Positions 33,626 through 41,868 of a DNA stretch of 51,697 nt are shown here, one piece after another. This DNA comes from JBCDJG01 sp038748065 (lineage in GTDB: Bacteria > Pseudomonadota > Gammaproteobacteria > Pseudomonadales > Halieaceae). Numbering within the stretch: the stretch's first letter is position 1; the number at the start of each line of letters is the position of its first letter. A model generated the notes under the pieces. That model had not been told where the DNA came from and ran no database searches. It saw only the letters and a list, made by a program, of their open reading frames with translations. The position numbers and the translations under genes are program-made. The stretch lies in NCBI GenBank assembly GCA_038748065.1, contig JBCDJG010000033.1, forward strand, positions 1 through 51,697, given 5' to 3'.

Positions 33626-34594
33626 ATGATTTACCAACAGAACACCCTGGGCCAGGACATCACCGTGGTCGACGATGCCAAGGAGTATGCCAAAGTTGGC
33701 CGACTCGTGCTGGGTGAAGGGATTACGCCGGACAGCCTCGTGCTCTCGCCAGACAACCGCATTCTGTATGCGAACGGCAGTAATCGCTTCGAGGCCTGGG
33801 AGGACCCAATGCTGCGGACGCACAGCGTTTTCGTAGCCTACGATACGGCGACGCTGGAAGAGCTGTGGCGGATTGATCTTCCCGGCCAGATAGAGCACTT
33901 CGCGGCATCGCCCGATCGACGCTATGTCTACAACGCGCACTATGATCGCAAGCTGGTGACTCGCGTTGATACGCAAACCCAGGAGGTCACACCCATACCG
34001 ATTTCCAGCATGGGAGGCCATAAAGTTCGCGTGTCTGCCGATGGCAGCAAGGTCTATGTCGGCTCGATGATTTGGGCCACCCTGAGTGAAATTGATGCGA
34101 CGACCAACACCTGGACCCGGCATCTTGTGTTTCCGGACAATGTGCGGCCCTTAGCCCTCACCAAGGATGGCAAACAGGCCTTCGTTCAGATCAACAAGTT
34201 CAATGGCTTCTATACGGTGGATCTGGACGCCTGGGAAATCACGGGCAAGGTCGAGATGCCGCCCCTGCCTGAGGGTAAGCCTCAGCACGAGCCCAACTAC
34301 CCCTTTACCAGTGCCCACGGCCTGGAGATCAGCCCCGACGACAAGTACCTGATGTCTCTCGCGACGGTGGGCGACCAATTGGCCATCTACAGCCTGCCCG
34401 ACCTGGCCCTGGTGGCGCAGCTCAGCCTCGGCGAACAGCCCAGTTACCTGACCTGCTCCAAGGACGGCACGCTTCTGTATGTGAGCTGTCGCGTTTCCAG
34501 CCAGCTTTACATCATTTCGATGGCGGATTTCAGCGTGCAGCACGTGGTCGAGGACATCGGTATTTTCCCGCAGCGCGTCTGCGTAGATCACTGA
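33626..34594 (+). CDS. YncE-like beta-propeller protein
   Basis: The 322-residue protein consists of repeated propeller blades with the S-x-D-G/N-x-x-x-Y pattern: LSPDNRILYANG, ASPDRRYVYNAH, VSADGSKVYVGS, ISPDDKYLMSLA, CSKDGTLLYVSC. This matches the YncE/lactonase-type seven-bladed fold. There is no signal peptide, so it may work in the cytoplasm as a binding platform or a lactonase-like enzyme. It begins after GAGGAGAAG and is followed 16 bases later by a serine hydrolase, so the two are one operon. Confidence 0.8.
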   Translation: MIYQQNTLGQDITVVDDAKEYAKVGRLVLGEGITPDSLVLSPDNRILYANGSNRFEAWEDPMLRTHSVFVAYDTATLEELWRIDLPGQIEHFAASPDRRYVYNAHYDRKLVTRVDTQTQEVTPIPISSMGGHKVRVSADGSKVYVGSMIWATLSEIDATTNTWTRHLVFPDNVRPLALTKDGKQAFVQINKFNGFYTVDLDAWEITGKVEMPPLPEGKPQHEPNYPFTSAHGLEISPDDKYLMSLATVGDQLAIYSLPDLALVAQLSLGEQPSYLTCSKDGTLLYVSCRVSSQLYIISMADFSVQHVVEDIGIFPQRVCVDH

Positions 34595-34610
34595 GGCCAA
34601 AGGACATTTA

Positions 34611-36020
34611 ATGGCGACCGTCGATCAGAAGGATGCGGCCCTGTGCGGGCTGTCGTGGGCGTCCAAGGTCGTTTGCTCAGGCGTGCATATCACCGGCCGC
34701 GATGCCAGGGACGTGTTTTTCGAGAGCTGCTGCTGGATGTCCGCGTCGGATGCGGCGATGCTCGATGCACTCGGCTCAGGCAATCCGCAGGCACTGCTGG
34801 AGCAGCCTGTCGAGATCGATATCGACACTCAACACCAGGCCGTGGGCCTGCACCTCGATGGTCGTACAGCGTGGTCACGTTTCAACAATGGGCAGGGCTG
34901 CGCCGTTAGTGCCGCGCCCGACGCCAAGCCGTTTTTCCAGCCGACGCCGGTTCCCATCAATGTCGGGGAGCCAGACTCGACGCCCTGGCCCCAGGGGGAC
35001 CTTATCGATGCCGAGCCCGATGCAACCGGCATCGATGTAGCGCAGGTCAACACGGCCATCGACCTCGCCTTTGCCAACCCGCTGCAGTACACCAATGCGA
35101 TGGTCGTCCTGCACCGGGGTGAGCTGGTTGCCGAGCGCTATCGTGAGCCCTTTGACAGGTCGACCCAATTTGAATCCTGGTCCATGGGCAAGAGCATTGC
35201 CGCGACCCTCGTGGGCGTCGCCGAACAGCGTGGCATAGTGGCACTGGATGAACCCGCAGGTTTTGATGCCTGGTCCGGATCGGAAGATCCGCGCGCTGCA
35301 ATCAAGGTGCGCGACATTCTCAATATGGCCAGTGGCCTGTCGTTCTCGGGTAGCTACGGGCCGCAGGGCGACCTGACCAAGCAGGCAGCGGATGGCTCAT
35401 TCCTCGACCATATCTATGTCTATGCCGGCGGCTGCGATTCTTTCCACTTCTGCCTGGATAAGCCATTGGCGGACGAGCCCGGCACCGCCGGCCGCTACCG
35501 CAACTGCGATCCCATTCTGGCCACTGCGCTGGTGCGCGAGCGCACGGTTGGTGATGACGTCCAGGCCTTTCTGACCTGGCCCCAGGCCAATCTGTTCGAT
35601 CGGCTCGGCATGGGCAGCATGGTGTTGGAAACCGATCCCTATGGTCATTTCCTGATTTCTGGCCACGACTACGGCTGTGCCCGTGACTGGGCGCGGCTCG
35701 GGCTGCTCTATGCCCAGCGCGGTGCCTGGGGCGGCGAGCAGGTGCTGTCCCCGGGTTTCGTGGACTTTGTGCAGACGCCCGCCAGCCATGCGTGGTCTGA
35801 GCCAAACTATGGCGGTTTCTTCTACACCAATGCCGGTGGCCAGATACCGGGCCTGCCGGCAGATGCCTACTTTATGTCCGGTGGCGGCAGCCAACGCGTG
35901 GTGGTGATACCGTCGCTGGATCTCGTGATTGTGCGGCTGGGGCACATCGGGGGCTTGGCATTCGGCGTTCGAGATACCTTGAATGAAGCCTTTGGCATGA
36001 TAGCGCGGGCCGCCGCCTGA
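34611..36020 (+). CDS. Serine hydrolase, class C beta-lactamase/NylB type
   Basis: The 469-residue protein has the nucleophile motif SMGK (Ser191-Lys194) in ESWSMGKSIAATL, the tyrosine motif YRN in GRYRNCDP near residue 298, and a late GHIGG in place of HTG. The first 140 residues form an extra N-terminal domain without signal peptide. The order resembles 6-aminohexanoate-oligomer hydrolase-type enzymes that cleave amides or esters. It follows the beta-propeller gene and precedes the short asparaginase-like gene; all three look like one transcript controlled from the 33.5 kb region. Confidence 0.88.
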   Translation: MATVDQKDAALCGLSWASKVVCSGVHITGRDARDVFFESCCWMSASDAAMLDALGSGNPQALLEQPVEIDIDTQHQAVGLHLDGRTAWSRFNNGQGCAVSAAPDAKPFFQPTPVPINVGEPDSTPWPQGDLIDAEPDATGIDVAQVNTAIDLAFANPLQYTNAMVVLHRGELVAERYREPFDRSTQFESWSMGKSIAATLVGVAEQRGIVALDEPAGFDAWSGSEDPRAAIKVRDILNMASGLSFSGSYGPQGDLTKQAADGSFLDHIYVYAGGCDSFHFCLDKPLADEPGTAGRYRNCDPILATALVRERTVGDDVQAFLTWPQANLFDRLGMGSMVLETDPYGHFLISGHDYGCARDWARLGLLYAQRGAWGGEQVLSPGFVDFVQTPASHAWSEPNYGGFFYTNAGGQIPGLPADAYFMSGGGSQRVVVIPSLDLVIVRLGHIGGLAFGVRDTLNEAFGMIARAAA

Positions 36021-36052
36021 CCGGCGCGGCAGCTCGCGGCGCGGAGCGCGGC

Positions 36053-36553
36053 ATGGAACTGGAATTGCTTGACCTTGGCGGCACAATCAATGGCCTGCTC
36101 GCGCCGGACGACCCGCCGCCGGAGCGGAGTCGCGTCGCGACCTATCTCAGCGCCCATGCCGATAGGCTGGGTATTCGCTGTTACGCGGGATGGTGCGATA
36201 TGAAAGATTCTCGCGCCGTCACCGATGAAGATCGCGAGCGCCTGCGGGATGAAATCCGCCGCTCGACGCGCCGGCACATTCTGGTGGCGCATGGCACGGT
36301 CACACTGGTCGAGACCGCGCGCAAGCTCTCTGCGAGCGGGGTCGCCGAACGCGCCGGCGTCAGTGTCGTCGTGGTCGGCTCGATGATCCCGCTTGAGGAG
36401 CCAGACTCGGACGCGCCAGCCAATCTGGACTTTGCGATCGAGCAGCTGCACAGTGCGCCAGCGGGCGTCTGGGTCGCCATGAATGGCGTCCTGTGGCCTC
36501 CGCAGGCGGTGGAGAAAGATACGACGACGGGCGAGTTCCGTCGCGTTCAGTGA
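36053..36553 (+). CDS. Short asparaginase N-domain protein with altered catalytic motif
   Basis: The 166-residue protein has the asparaginase opening LDLGGTING with Thr11 in the nucleophile position, AHGTVTL at 80-85 and GSMIPLEEPDSDAPANL at 109-125. Full asparaginases have a second C-terminal domain of over 100 residues, missing here. The normal HGTDT is HGTVT, so the conserved aspartate of the second catalytic triad is valine (Val83). It is therefore either a reduced enzyme with different chemistry or a binding protein. The C-terminus overlaps the convergent GntR gene by seven bases. Confidence 0.8.
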   Translation: MELELLDLGGTINGLLAPDDPPPERSRVATYLSAHADRLGIRCYAGWCDMKDSRAVTDEDRERLRDEIRRSTRRHILVAHGTVTLVETARKLSASGVAERAGVSVVVVGSMIPLEEPDSDAPANLDFAIEQLHSAPAGVWVAMNGVLWPPQAVEKDTTTGEFRRVQ

Positions 36554-37269
36554 TCTGCGAGCACCCCAATGACGTCGATAGCGTTTTCCCCGACGATGGC
36601 GGTATGGGCCCGCATCCGGCGCTCGGCTTCTTCTTCATCGCCATCGAGTATCGCCTGCAGCACGGCCTCATGTTCGGCGTAGGAGGTCTTGGTGCGCCGC
36701 GCGGCATTGACCTGGCTGCGACGGTAACCGGTGAGCTGATTGAACATGCGCAGAGCCGTATCCGACAATACCTCGTTGTGCGAGCCCTGAAATATCAAGC
36801 GATGGAACTGCAGGCTCTCATCGTAGTAGCGATCCGCCTGCTCGCGGTTGGCAAACTGCTGATAGGCCTCGTGCACGCGCTGCAGCTCGTCCTTCTCGTC
36901 GTCGCGCATGCGCCGCGCCGCGAGGCGGGCGCAAATGCCTTCGAGCTCTGACATGGCTTCAAACATGTGGATAAGACGGGTCGCAGGAATACGCGCGACG
37001 AAGGCGCCGCGTCGGGGGATGACCTCGACCAGTCCCGCGGAGGCCAGGTGGCGAACCGCTTCCCGAACGGGCGTGCGTGACACCGAAAAGCGATCGGCGA
37101 TCTCCTGCTCATTGAGGTGCGAGCCGGGCGCTCGTCGACCGCTGGTGATCTCCGACTCGATCTCTGCGACGATACGGCCGCTGCGGGTCAGCTTCTCCTC
37201 GAGTTTTGCCAAGGTAGATGTTTCCGGGGGATGTGCACACGATGTTAGCCAGCCGCCGGTGCAATGCAA
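36547..37269 (-). CDS. GntR-family regulator with FCD ligand domain
   Basis: A winged helix DNA-binding domain is seen at NEQEIADRFSVSRTPVREAV with AGLVEVIPRRGAFV as the wing. An all-helical FCD domain follows, with metal or carboxylate ligands likely at the FHRLIF, SHNEVL and AEHEAVLQAI segments. FCD regulators usually respond to organic acids or sugar acids. A TTG at 37212 preceded by GGAAA may be the true start; the longer GTG/ATG form to 37269 adds a Cys/His-rich leader. It is divergent from the MDR/ligase/MFS operon and is the only FCD regulator in the window, so it could also act on the TTGTATACAA sites (inference). Confidence 0.9.
   Translation of the reverse strand: MHCTGGWLTSCAHPPETSTLAKLEEKLTRSGRIVAEIESEITSGRRAPGSHLNEQEIADRFSVSRTPVREAVRHLASAGLVEVIPRRGAFVARIPATRLIHMFEAMSELEGICARLAARRMRDDEKDELQRVHEAYQQFANREQADRYYDESLQFHRLIFQGSHNEVLSDTALRMFNQLTGYRRSQVNAARRTKTSYAEHEAVLQAILDGDEEEAERRMRAHTAIVGENAIDVIGVLADH
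37232..37239. promoter_or_regulatory. Candidate GntR autoregulatory palindrome TGTGCACA
   Basis: TGTGCACA is a perfect 8-bp palindrome flanked by A/T (ATGTGCACAC). It lies between the two possible GntR starts and about 110 bases before the divergent MDR gene. It is the only clear palindrome in this control region, but it differs from TTGTATACAA, so its use by the local regulator is uncertain. Confidence 0.3.
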
Positions 37270-37348
37270 GTGTTAGTTGTACGGCGCCAGGGGCTTTCGA
37301 TAAAGATCACAGCGGCACTGAAGCCGTGCGGTAGATGAAGGATAAACC

Positions 37349-38356
37349 ATGAAAGCAGCCAGATTTTATCGCCACGGCGGCGTCGATGCACTGCAGATCG
37401 ACGACATCGAAGCCCCGCTGCCCGGCCCCGGCGAGGTGCAGGTGCGCGTGCGCGCGGCGGCGCTCAACGGCTTTGACCCGATGATGCTGGCTGGCAGCAC
37501 GGGCCTTAAGAGCCCACTGCCGCTGTGCCCCTGTGGCGACTTTGCCGGCGAGATATCCGCTCTCGGACCAGATTTGTCAGGCGACTGGCGCGAGGGTGAT
37601 CGCATCAGTGGTTATCCCATACTGCCAAAGTCAGGGATGATGGGGGAGGTGGCGCAGGGTGCGGCGCGTGAGTACCTCGTTCTGCCAGAAAGCTGCCTGC
37701 TACCGATGCCGGACGGGGTGTCCTTTGAACAGGCCGCAGCGCTGCCGGTGGCCTATGGCACTGCCCTGCGCATGATGGTGACGCGCGGCGCGGTGCGGGC
37801 CGGGGAGCGCGTGCTCATTCTCGGCGCCAGCGGCGGTGTTGGCGTGGCCTGCGTGCAGCTGGCCCATGCGGTCGGAGCGGAAGTGATTGCCTGTGGCAGC
37901 GGTGCCTGGAAGCTCGACCGGCTTCGGGAAATCGGCGCAGACCATGTCATCGATACGGCGCAGGAGAACTTCGCCAGCGCCGTGCGTGAGCGCTTCGGCA
38001 AGCCTGCCTATGATGGCAGTGGCGATGGCGGGGTAGATGTTCTGGTGAACTATATCGGTGGCGACACCTGGGCGGCAGGGCTGAAAACCCTGCGCCAGCA
38101 TGGTCGCGTGCTCGTTTGTGGCGCCACGGCCGGCCACGATCCGGCGACCGACCTGCGCTACATCTGGAGCTTCGAACAGACCGTTGTGGGCTCCAATGGC
38201 TGGACGCCCACCGACCAGGCGGAGCTGTTGCAGCGGGTGGCGCGCGCAGAGCTAAAGCCTGTGATTCATGCGGCAAGGCCGGTGGATGAGATTGCCACTG
38301 CGATGCAGGAGTTGATCGACCGCCGGGTCATCGGCAAATCTGTTCTAACGCTATGA
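37349..38356 (+). CDS. Zinc-independent MDR-type quinone oxidoreductase/alcohol dehydrogenase
   Basis: The 335-residue protein is a medium-chain dehydrogenase/reductase. It opens MKAARFYRHGGVDALQ, has ALNGFDPMM as the substrate-side loop, and the nucleotide motif ILGASGGVGVACVQLA near residue 155. The structural zinc cysteine set is absent, as in quinone oxidoreductases. It would reduce an enone or quinone with NADPH in the cytoplasm. It is the first gene of an operon with an acyl-CoA ligase, an MFS carrier and a VOC protein, divergent from the GntR regulator. Confidence 0.9.
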   Translation: MKAARFYRHGGVDALQIDDIEAPLPGPGEVQVRVRAAALNGFDPMMLAGSTGLKSPLPLCPCGDFAGEISALGPDLSGDWREGDRISGYPILPKSGMMGEVAQGAAREYLVLPESCLLPMPDGVSFEQAAALPVAYGTALRMMVTRGAVRAGERVLILGASGGVGVACVQLAHAVGAEVIACGSGAWKLDRLREIGADHVIDTAQENFASAVRERFGKPAYDGSGDGGVDVLVNYIGGDTWAAGLKTLRQHGRVLVCGATAGHDPATDLRYIWSFEQTVVGSNGWTPTDQAELLQRVARAELKPVIHAARPVDEIATAMQELIDRRVIGKSVLTL

Positions 38357-38365
38357 GTTCGAGGC

Positions 38366-39907
38366 TTGGATGATCGTGGTTGGGATGATCGTGGTTGGGA
38401 TGATAGTGGTGAGGATAGTAGCTCCGTGGATGATCTTGCATTAAACAGCCTTCAAAGGCTGCATGCGGCGAACGCCGATCCCGCGGGTCTGGCGCTACGC
38501 TTCATAGCGGCAGCCGGCCAGGAAGAAACGTACAGCGTGCAAGGGCTCGAGCGGCGGGTGGCGCAGAGTGCGCAGCGACTGTTGTCGCTGGCCGAGCCCG
38601 GGGCTCGCGTTGCGCTGGTGGGCGACAACAGCCCGGCCCTGCTGGTCGCCAATCTCGCCGTCTGGCGGGCGGGCCTGACGGCCGTACCGCTTAACCCCAG
38701 GCTCAGTCGCGATGTGCAGCGTTACATTCTGGAGAACGCAGGCCTGGCGCTGGCCTTGGGCGATTTAGAGGCCGATGCGCCGCTGGCTTCTCTGCCCACG
38801 CGGACCCTGGAGGATGCGACAGCGACAGCCGAGGTCGACACAGCCACGAGCAAGTCCTCGTTGCCCGACCACGCGGCGGTGATGTATACCTCCGGCTCAA
38901 CCGGCAGGCCCAAGGCCGTGCCGATCAGTCATCGGGGTTACGCCTGGGCCCTTGAGCAGTTCGCCTTTCTGGCACCTGCTATCGCGGGTAAAGAGGTACT
39001 CGTTGCGGCGCCGCTATTTCACATGAACGCGCAGTTTCACATGCTCACCAGCCTGCTGTATGGCGGCACTGCACTGCTGCTGCCGCGCTTCGACCCCGCA
39101 GACTGCTTACGCGTGATTGAATCATCGGCGGCGCTGCGCCTGACGGGTGTGCCGACCATGTTTGAATTGCTGCTGCGTGAGATATCCCGCGTTGGCTGTG
39201 GACCGTTGGAGCAGGTGGACAGCGTTGCCATGGGCTCTGCTCCGGTGTCGGCGTCGCTGCTGAGCCGTCTGCAGGCGCAGTTTCCGCGGGCGGCAATTAG
39301 CAACGGCTATGGCACCACGGAGACCGGACCGGCGATTTTTGGCGCGCACCCCGCGGGCGATGCCGCACCGCCGGGCTCCATCGGCTTTCCCATGCCCGGT
39401 GTCGATCTTGCCCTCGATCCGGGCCCCGATGAAGGCGTACTGCGGGTTCGCTCGCCCATGGTAGCTGACGCTTATCTCGGCCAGGCCGCGCTGAGTGCGG
39501 AGCGCTTTCAAGATGGCTGGTATGTCACCGGTGATCGCATGCGTCGGGATGATCGCGGCTTCTACCATTTCCTCGAACGCGAGGACGACATGATGGTTTG
39601 CGGTGGACACAACCTCTATCCCCGCGAGGTTGAGCTTCGCCTGCTGCAGCACGGGGCGGTGCTCGAGGCCGCGGTGGTCGCCTTGCCCGATCCCGTAAAA
39701 GGCGAGGTACCGGTGGCCTTCGTGGTGTGTGCCGAGCCCGTTGCGATCGACGCCCTGCAAGCGCACTGCCTGGCGACAGGTCCGGCCTATGCGCACCCCC
39801 GCTTTATAAGTCTGTGCGATGCGCTGCCGCTGTCGGGTGTGAATAAAATCGACAGGGCCGCGCTCGCCGCGCAAGCCCTGCGACAGTTCGGGGAGCATCG
39901 TCAATGA
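38366..39907 (+). CDS. AMP-dependent acyl-CoA synthetase/ligase
   Basis: The ANL fold is shown by MYTSGSTGRPKAVPISH (P-loop), NGYGTTETGPAIFG, and TGDRMRRDDRGFYHFLEREDD towards the C-terminal lid that starts GGHNLYPREVE. The catalytic lysine is seen in SGVNKIDRAAL near the end. It activates a carboxylic acid to its CoA thioester. The TTG start at 38366 is preceded by GAGG; the first 20 residues are a DDRGW repeat. An internal GTG at 38426 with GAGGA upstream would skip the repeat and may be the real start. It follows the MDR gene by nine bases. Confidence 0.88.
   Translation: MDDRGWDDRGWDDSGEDSSSVDDLALNSLQRLHAANADPAGLALRFIAAAGQEETYSVQGLERRVAQSAQRLLSLAEPGARVALVGDNSPALLVANLAVWRAGLTAVPLNPRLSRDVQRYILENAGLALALGDLEADAPLASLPTRTLEDATATAEVDTATSKSSLPDHAAVMYTSGSTGRPKAVPISHRGYAWALEQFAFLAPAIAGKEVLVAAPLFHMNAQFHMLTSLLYGGTALLLPRFDPADCLRVIESSAALRLTGVPTMFELLLREISRVGCGPLEQVDSVAMGSAPVSASLLSRLQAQFPRAAISNGYGTTETGPAIFGAHPAGDAAPPGSIGFPMPGVDLALDPGPDEGVLRVRSPMVADAYLGQAALSAERFQDGWYVTGDRMRRDDRGFYHFLEREDDMMVCGGHNLYPREVELRLLQHGAVLEAAVVALPDPVKGEVPVAFVVCAEPVAIDALQAHCLATGPAYAHPRFISLCDALPLSGVNKIDRAALAAQALRQFGEHRQ
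38369..38413. repeat. 15-bp tandem repeat at the ligase start
   Basis: GATGATCGTGGTTGG occurs at 38369-38383 and 38384-38398, and a degenerate third unit GATGATAGTGGTGAG at 38399-38413. If translated it encodes DDRGW, DDRGW, DDSGE at the very N-terminus of the ligase. The unit length keeps the frame. Confidence 0.85.
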
Positions 39908-39923
39908 ATTCAGGAGCAGCAGC

Positions 39924-41210
39924 GTGACGGATAAGGCACCCGATTCGCGGCTCGGCCGCTGGCTTGCCAGTAATCGCATGCCGACGGATCGCGCCACCTG
40001 GCGCAAGCAGGGCGAACTGTTCACCATGCAGATGGCCCACGATTTGCCGGCGGCCTTGACCACAACAATGGCGCCCACCCTGTTTATCAAGCAGTTCGGT
40101 ATGCCCCTGGAATGGCTGGGGCTGTTTTTCCTGCCGACGATTGTGACCGCGTTGAAGTGGACCTGGGCGCCAGTGGTCGACAACCACGGCAGTGAGCGCT
40201 TCGGCTATCGCAAGTCCTGGCTGGCTCCCCTGACCCTGCTGGTTGCCTTTTCATTCTTTGTCATCGCGGGCATCGAACCTAGCCTGGATACCTTGGCCGT
40301 ATTAATCGGCTGCCTGGTCGTGAAGCAGCTGTTTTTTTCGACCCAGGAGATCGCTGCTGACGCCTACGTAGTGGAGAATATCCCGGCCCAATACCGTGGG
40401 CTGGGTGCCAGCGTTATCTGGCTCGGCAAAGAGTTTGGCCAGATCATTGGCTTTGCCGGCCTGCTGTTTGTGGCAGAGAACTACGGCTGGCAGCCGGCGT
40501 TTACGCTGGCCGCGATCCTGTTCGTTGTGTTCAATCTACCGGTACTGTTAGGCAAGGAGGCTGCGCGGGAACAGCGCGGAAGTGGCCCACTGGCACGGCC
40601 GCTGGTATTTTTCAAACACCGGGTTAACTGGCGCATCGCCTCGATCATTCTCTACACCGCGTTTGCGGTGCAGTTGCCCGTTGCCGTCATGGGGCCCTTC
40701 CTCAATGCCAAGGGTTTCTCACTGTCGGCTATCGGCGTCATCATCGGTATTGCGTCCAGCCTCGGTGCCGTCTTCTCACTGTCGCTGTCGTCAGTGGTGC
40801 TGTCACGCCTGGGGCCCAAGCGCATGGCAAAACTGCTGCTCATTATCGCGCCTCTGGCCGCGCCGGCCTTCCTGTGGCTGGCAGCCACCGACTCGCCCGG
40901 CCTGACGGTCGTCATCGTCGTGGTGCTCTGGGCGACGATCTGCACTGCCCCCATTCGGATGGTGCTCTATGCTGCGCGGATCGGCTGGACCTCGGACCAC
41001 CAGGTCGGCACCGATATTACGATTCAGCAGTCGACCTGGTTCCTCGGCTACGCCCTGTGTGGATTGATCGGTGGTTTGCTGGCAGCGCAGGTGGGCTGGT
41101 TCTGGTTCTTTGCAGCCAATGTGCTGCTGCAGCTGCTGGCACTTATTTACTTCATCGCCTTTCACGACCGGGTTGAAGCCGACGTGCAGGCGCTGCGAGC
41201 GTCGGCGTGA
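39924..41210 (+). CDS. MFS transporter (AmpG/RhtX-like)
   Basis: The 428-residue protein has about 12 transmembrane helices. It has a long cytoplasmic N-terminus and a helix-2/3 loop APVVDNHGSERFGYRKSW that matches the AmpG-type D-x-x-G-x-R-K-W signature. A helix-5 region reads STQEIAADAYVVENI. AmpG-like carriers move muropeptides, siderophores or CoA-ligase substrates across the inner membrane. In this operon it probably brings in the acid activated by the upstream ligase; this is inference. The end overlaps the VOC gene (GTGA). Confidence 0.88.
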   Translation: MTDKAPDSRLGRWLASNRMPTDRATWRKQGELFTMQMAHDLPAALTTTMAPTLFIKQFGMPLEWLGLFFLPTIVTALKWTWAPVVDNHGSERFGYRKSWLAPLTLLVAFSFFVIAGIEPSLDTLAVLIGCLVVKQLFFSTQEIAADAYVVENIPAQYRGLGASVIWLGKEFGQIIGFAGLLFVAENYGWQPAFTLAAILFVVFNLPVLLGKEAAREQRGSGPLARPLVFFKHRVNWRIASIILYTAFAVQLPVAVMGPFLNAKGFSLSAIGVIIGIASSLGAVFSLSLSSVVLSRLGPKRMAKLLLIIAPLAAPAFLWLAATDSPGLTVVIVVVLWATICTAPIRMVLYAARIGWTSDHQVGTDITIQQSTWFLGYALCGLIGGLLAAQVGWFWFFAANVLLQLLALIYFIAFHDRVEADVQALRASA

Positions 41211-41842
41211 TCGATCACCTGGTGTTAGGCTGCGCCGATCTGGAAGAGGGCAGGGCATGGCTGCGCCGGGAAGCGCAAATCGAACTCCTGCCCGGTGGTT
41301 CTCATCCCGGTCGTGGCACCTGTAATGCGTTGGGTAGCCTGGGCGCGGGCTGTTACCTCGAGCTGCTTGCCCCTGATCCCGAACAGGGGGTGCCGGTGGT
41401 GGAGCTTGCCTCGCTTGCGCAGCCTGCACTGGTGCACTGGGCCGTGCGCGCCACACCGCTGCATCAGGTGCATGCAAGAGCGCAGGATGTTGGCTGCTCG
41501 ACAGCGGGCCCTGCGGATTGGGAGCGTCACACTGCCAGTGGGGCCCTGCTGCGCTGGCAGCTATTGTTTCTGGCTGGCCATGGTGCGGGCGCAGCCATGC
41601 CCTTTTTTATCGACTGGCTGGATTCGCCGCATCCTTCACAGGCCACGTCTCCCTGCGGCGAGCTGCTGGGCTTGCAGGTGTCGAGCCCGCAGGCCGAGCG
41701 CGTCCGTGACGTGATTGGTGATGACCTGCCGCTCGCGGTACTGACGACGGCGGCTGAGCCTGCGCTGCGCGCCCGACTGCAAACGCACGCTGGCGAGGTG
41801 CTGCTGGACGCGGCCTCACCGTTTCCCCAGGGCCTTGCCTGA
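41207..41842 (+). CDS. Glyoxalase-like (VOC) domain protein
   Basis: The 211-residue protein begins IDHLVLGCADLEEGRAWL, the usual first beta-alpha unit with a metal-ligand histidine (His3), and has HPGRGTCNALGSLGAGCYLELLAPDP as the second half-motif. The remaining part fits the Glyoxalase_3 arrangement. Members act as lyases, isomerases or dioxygenases on small molecules. Its GTG start overlaps the MFS stop by four bases, so it is the last gene of the ligase operon. Confidence 0.85.
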   Translation: MIDHLVLGCADLEEGRAWLRREAQIELLPGGSHPGRGTCNALGSLGAGCYLELLAPDPEQGVPVVELASLAQPALVHWAVRATPLHQVHARAQDVGCSTAGPADWERHTASGALLRWQLLFLAGHGAGAAMPFFIDWLDSPHPSQATSPCGELLGLQVSSPQAERVRDVIGDDLPLAVLTTAAEPALRARLQTHAGEVLLDAASPFPQGLA

Positions 41843-41868
41843 GCCTCGCTCGAAGGTATAGCAGCCGC

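Noticed and set aside
38369..38413. Tandem 15-bp units as a CRISPR-like array
   Set aside because: Units are directly adjacent without spacers and in frame with a ligase gene.
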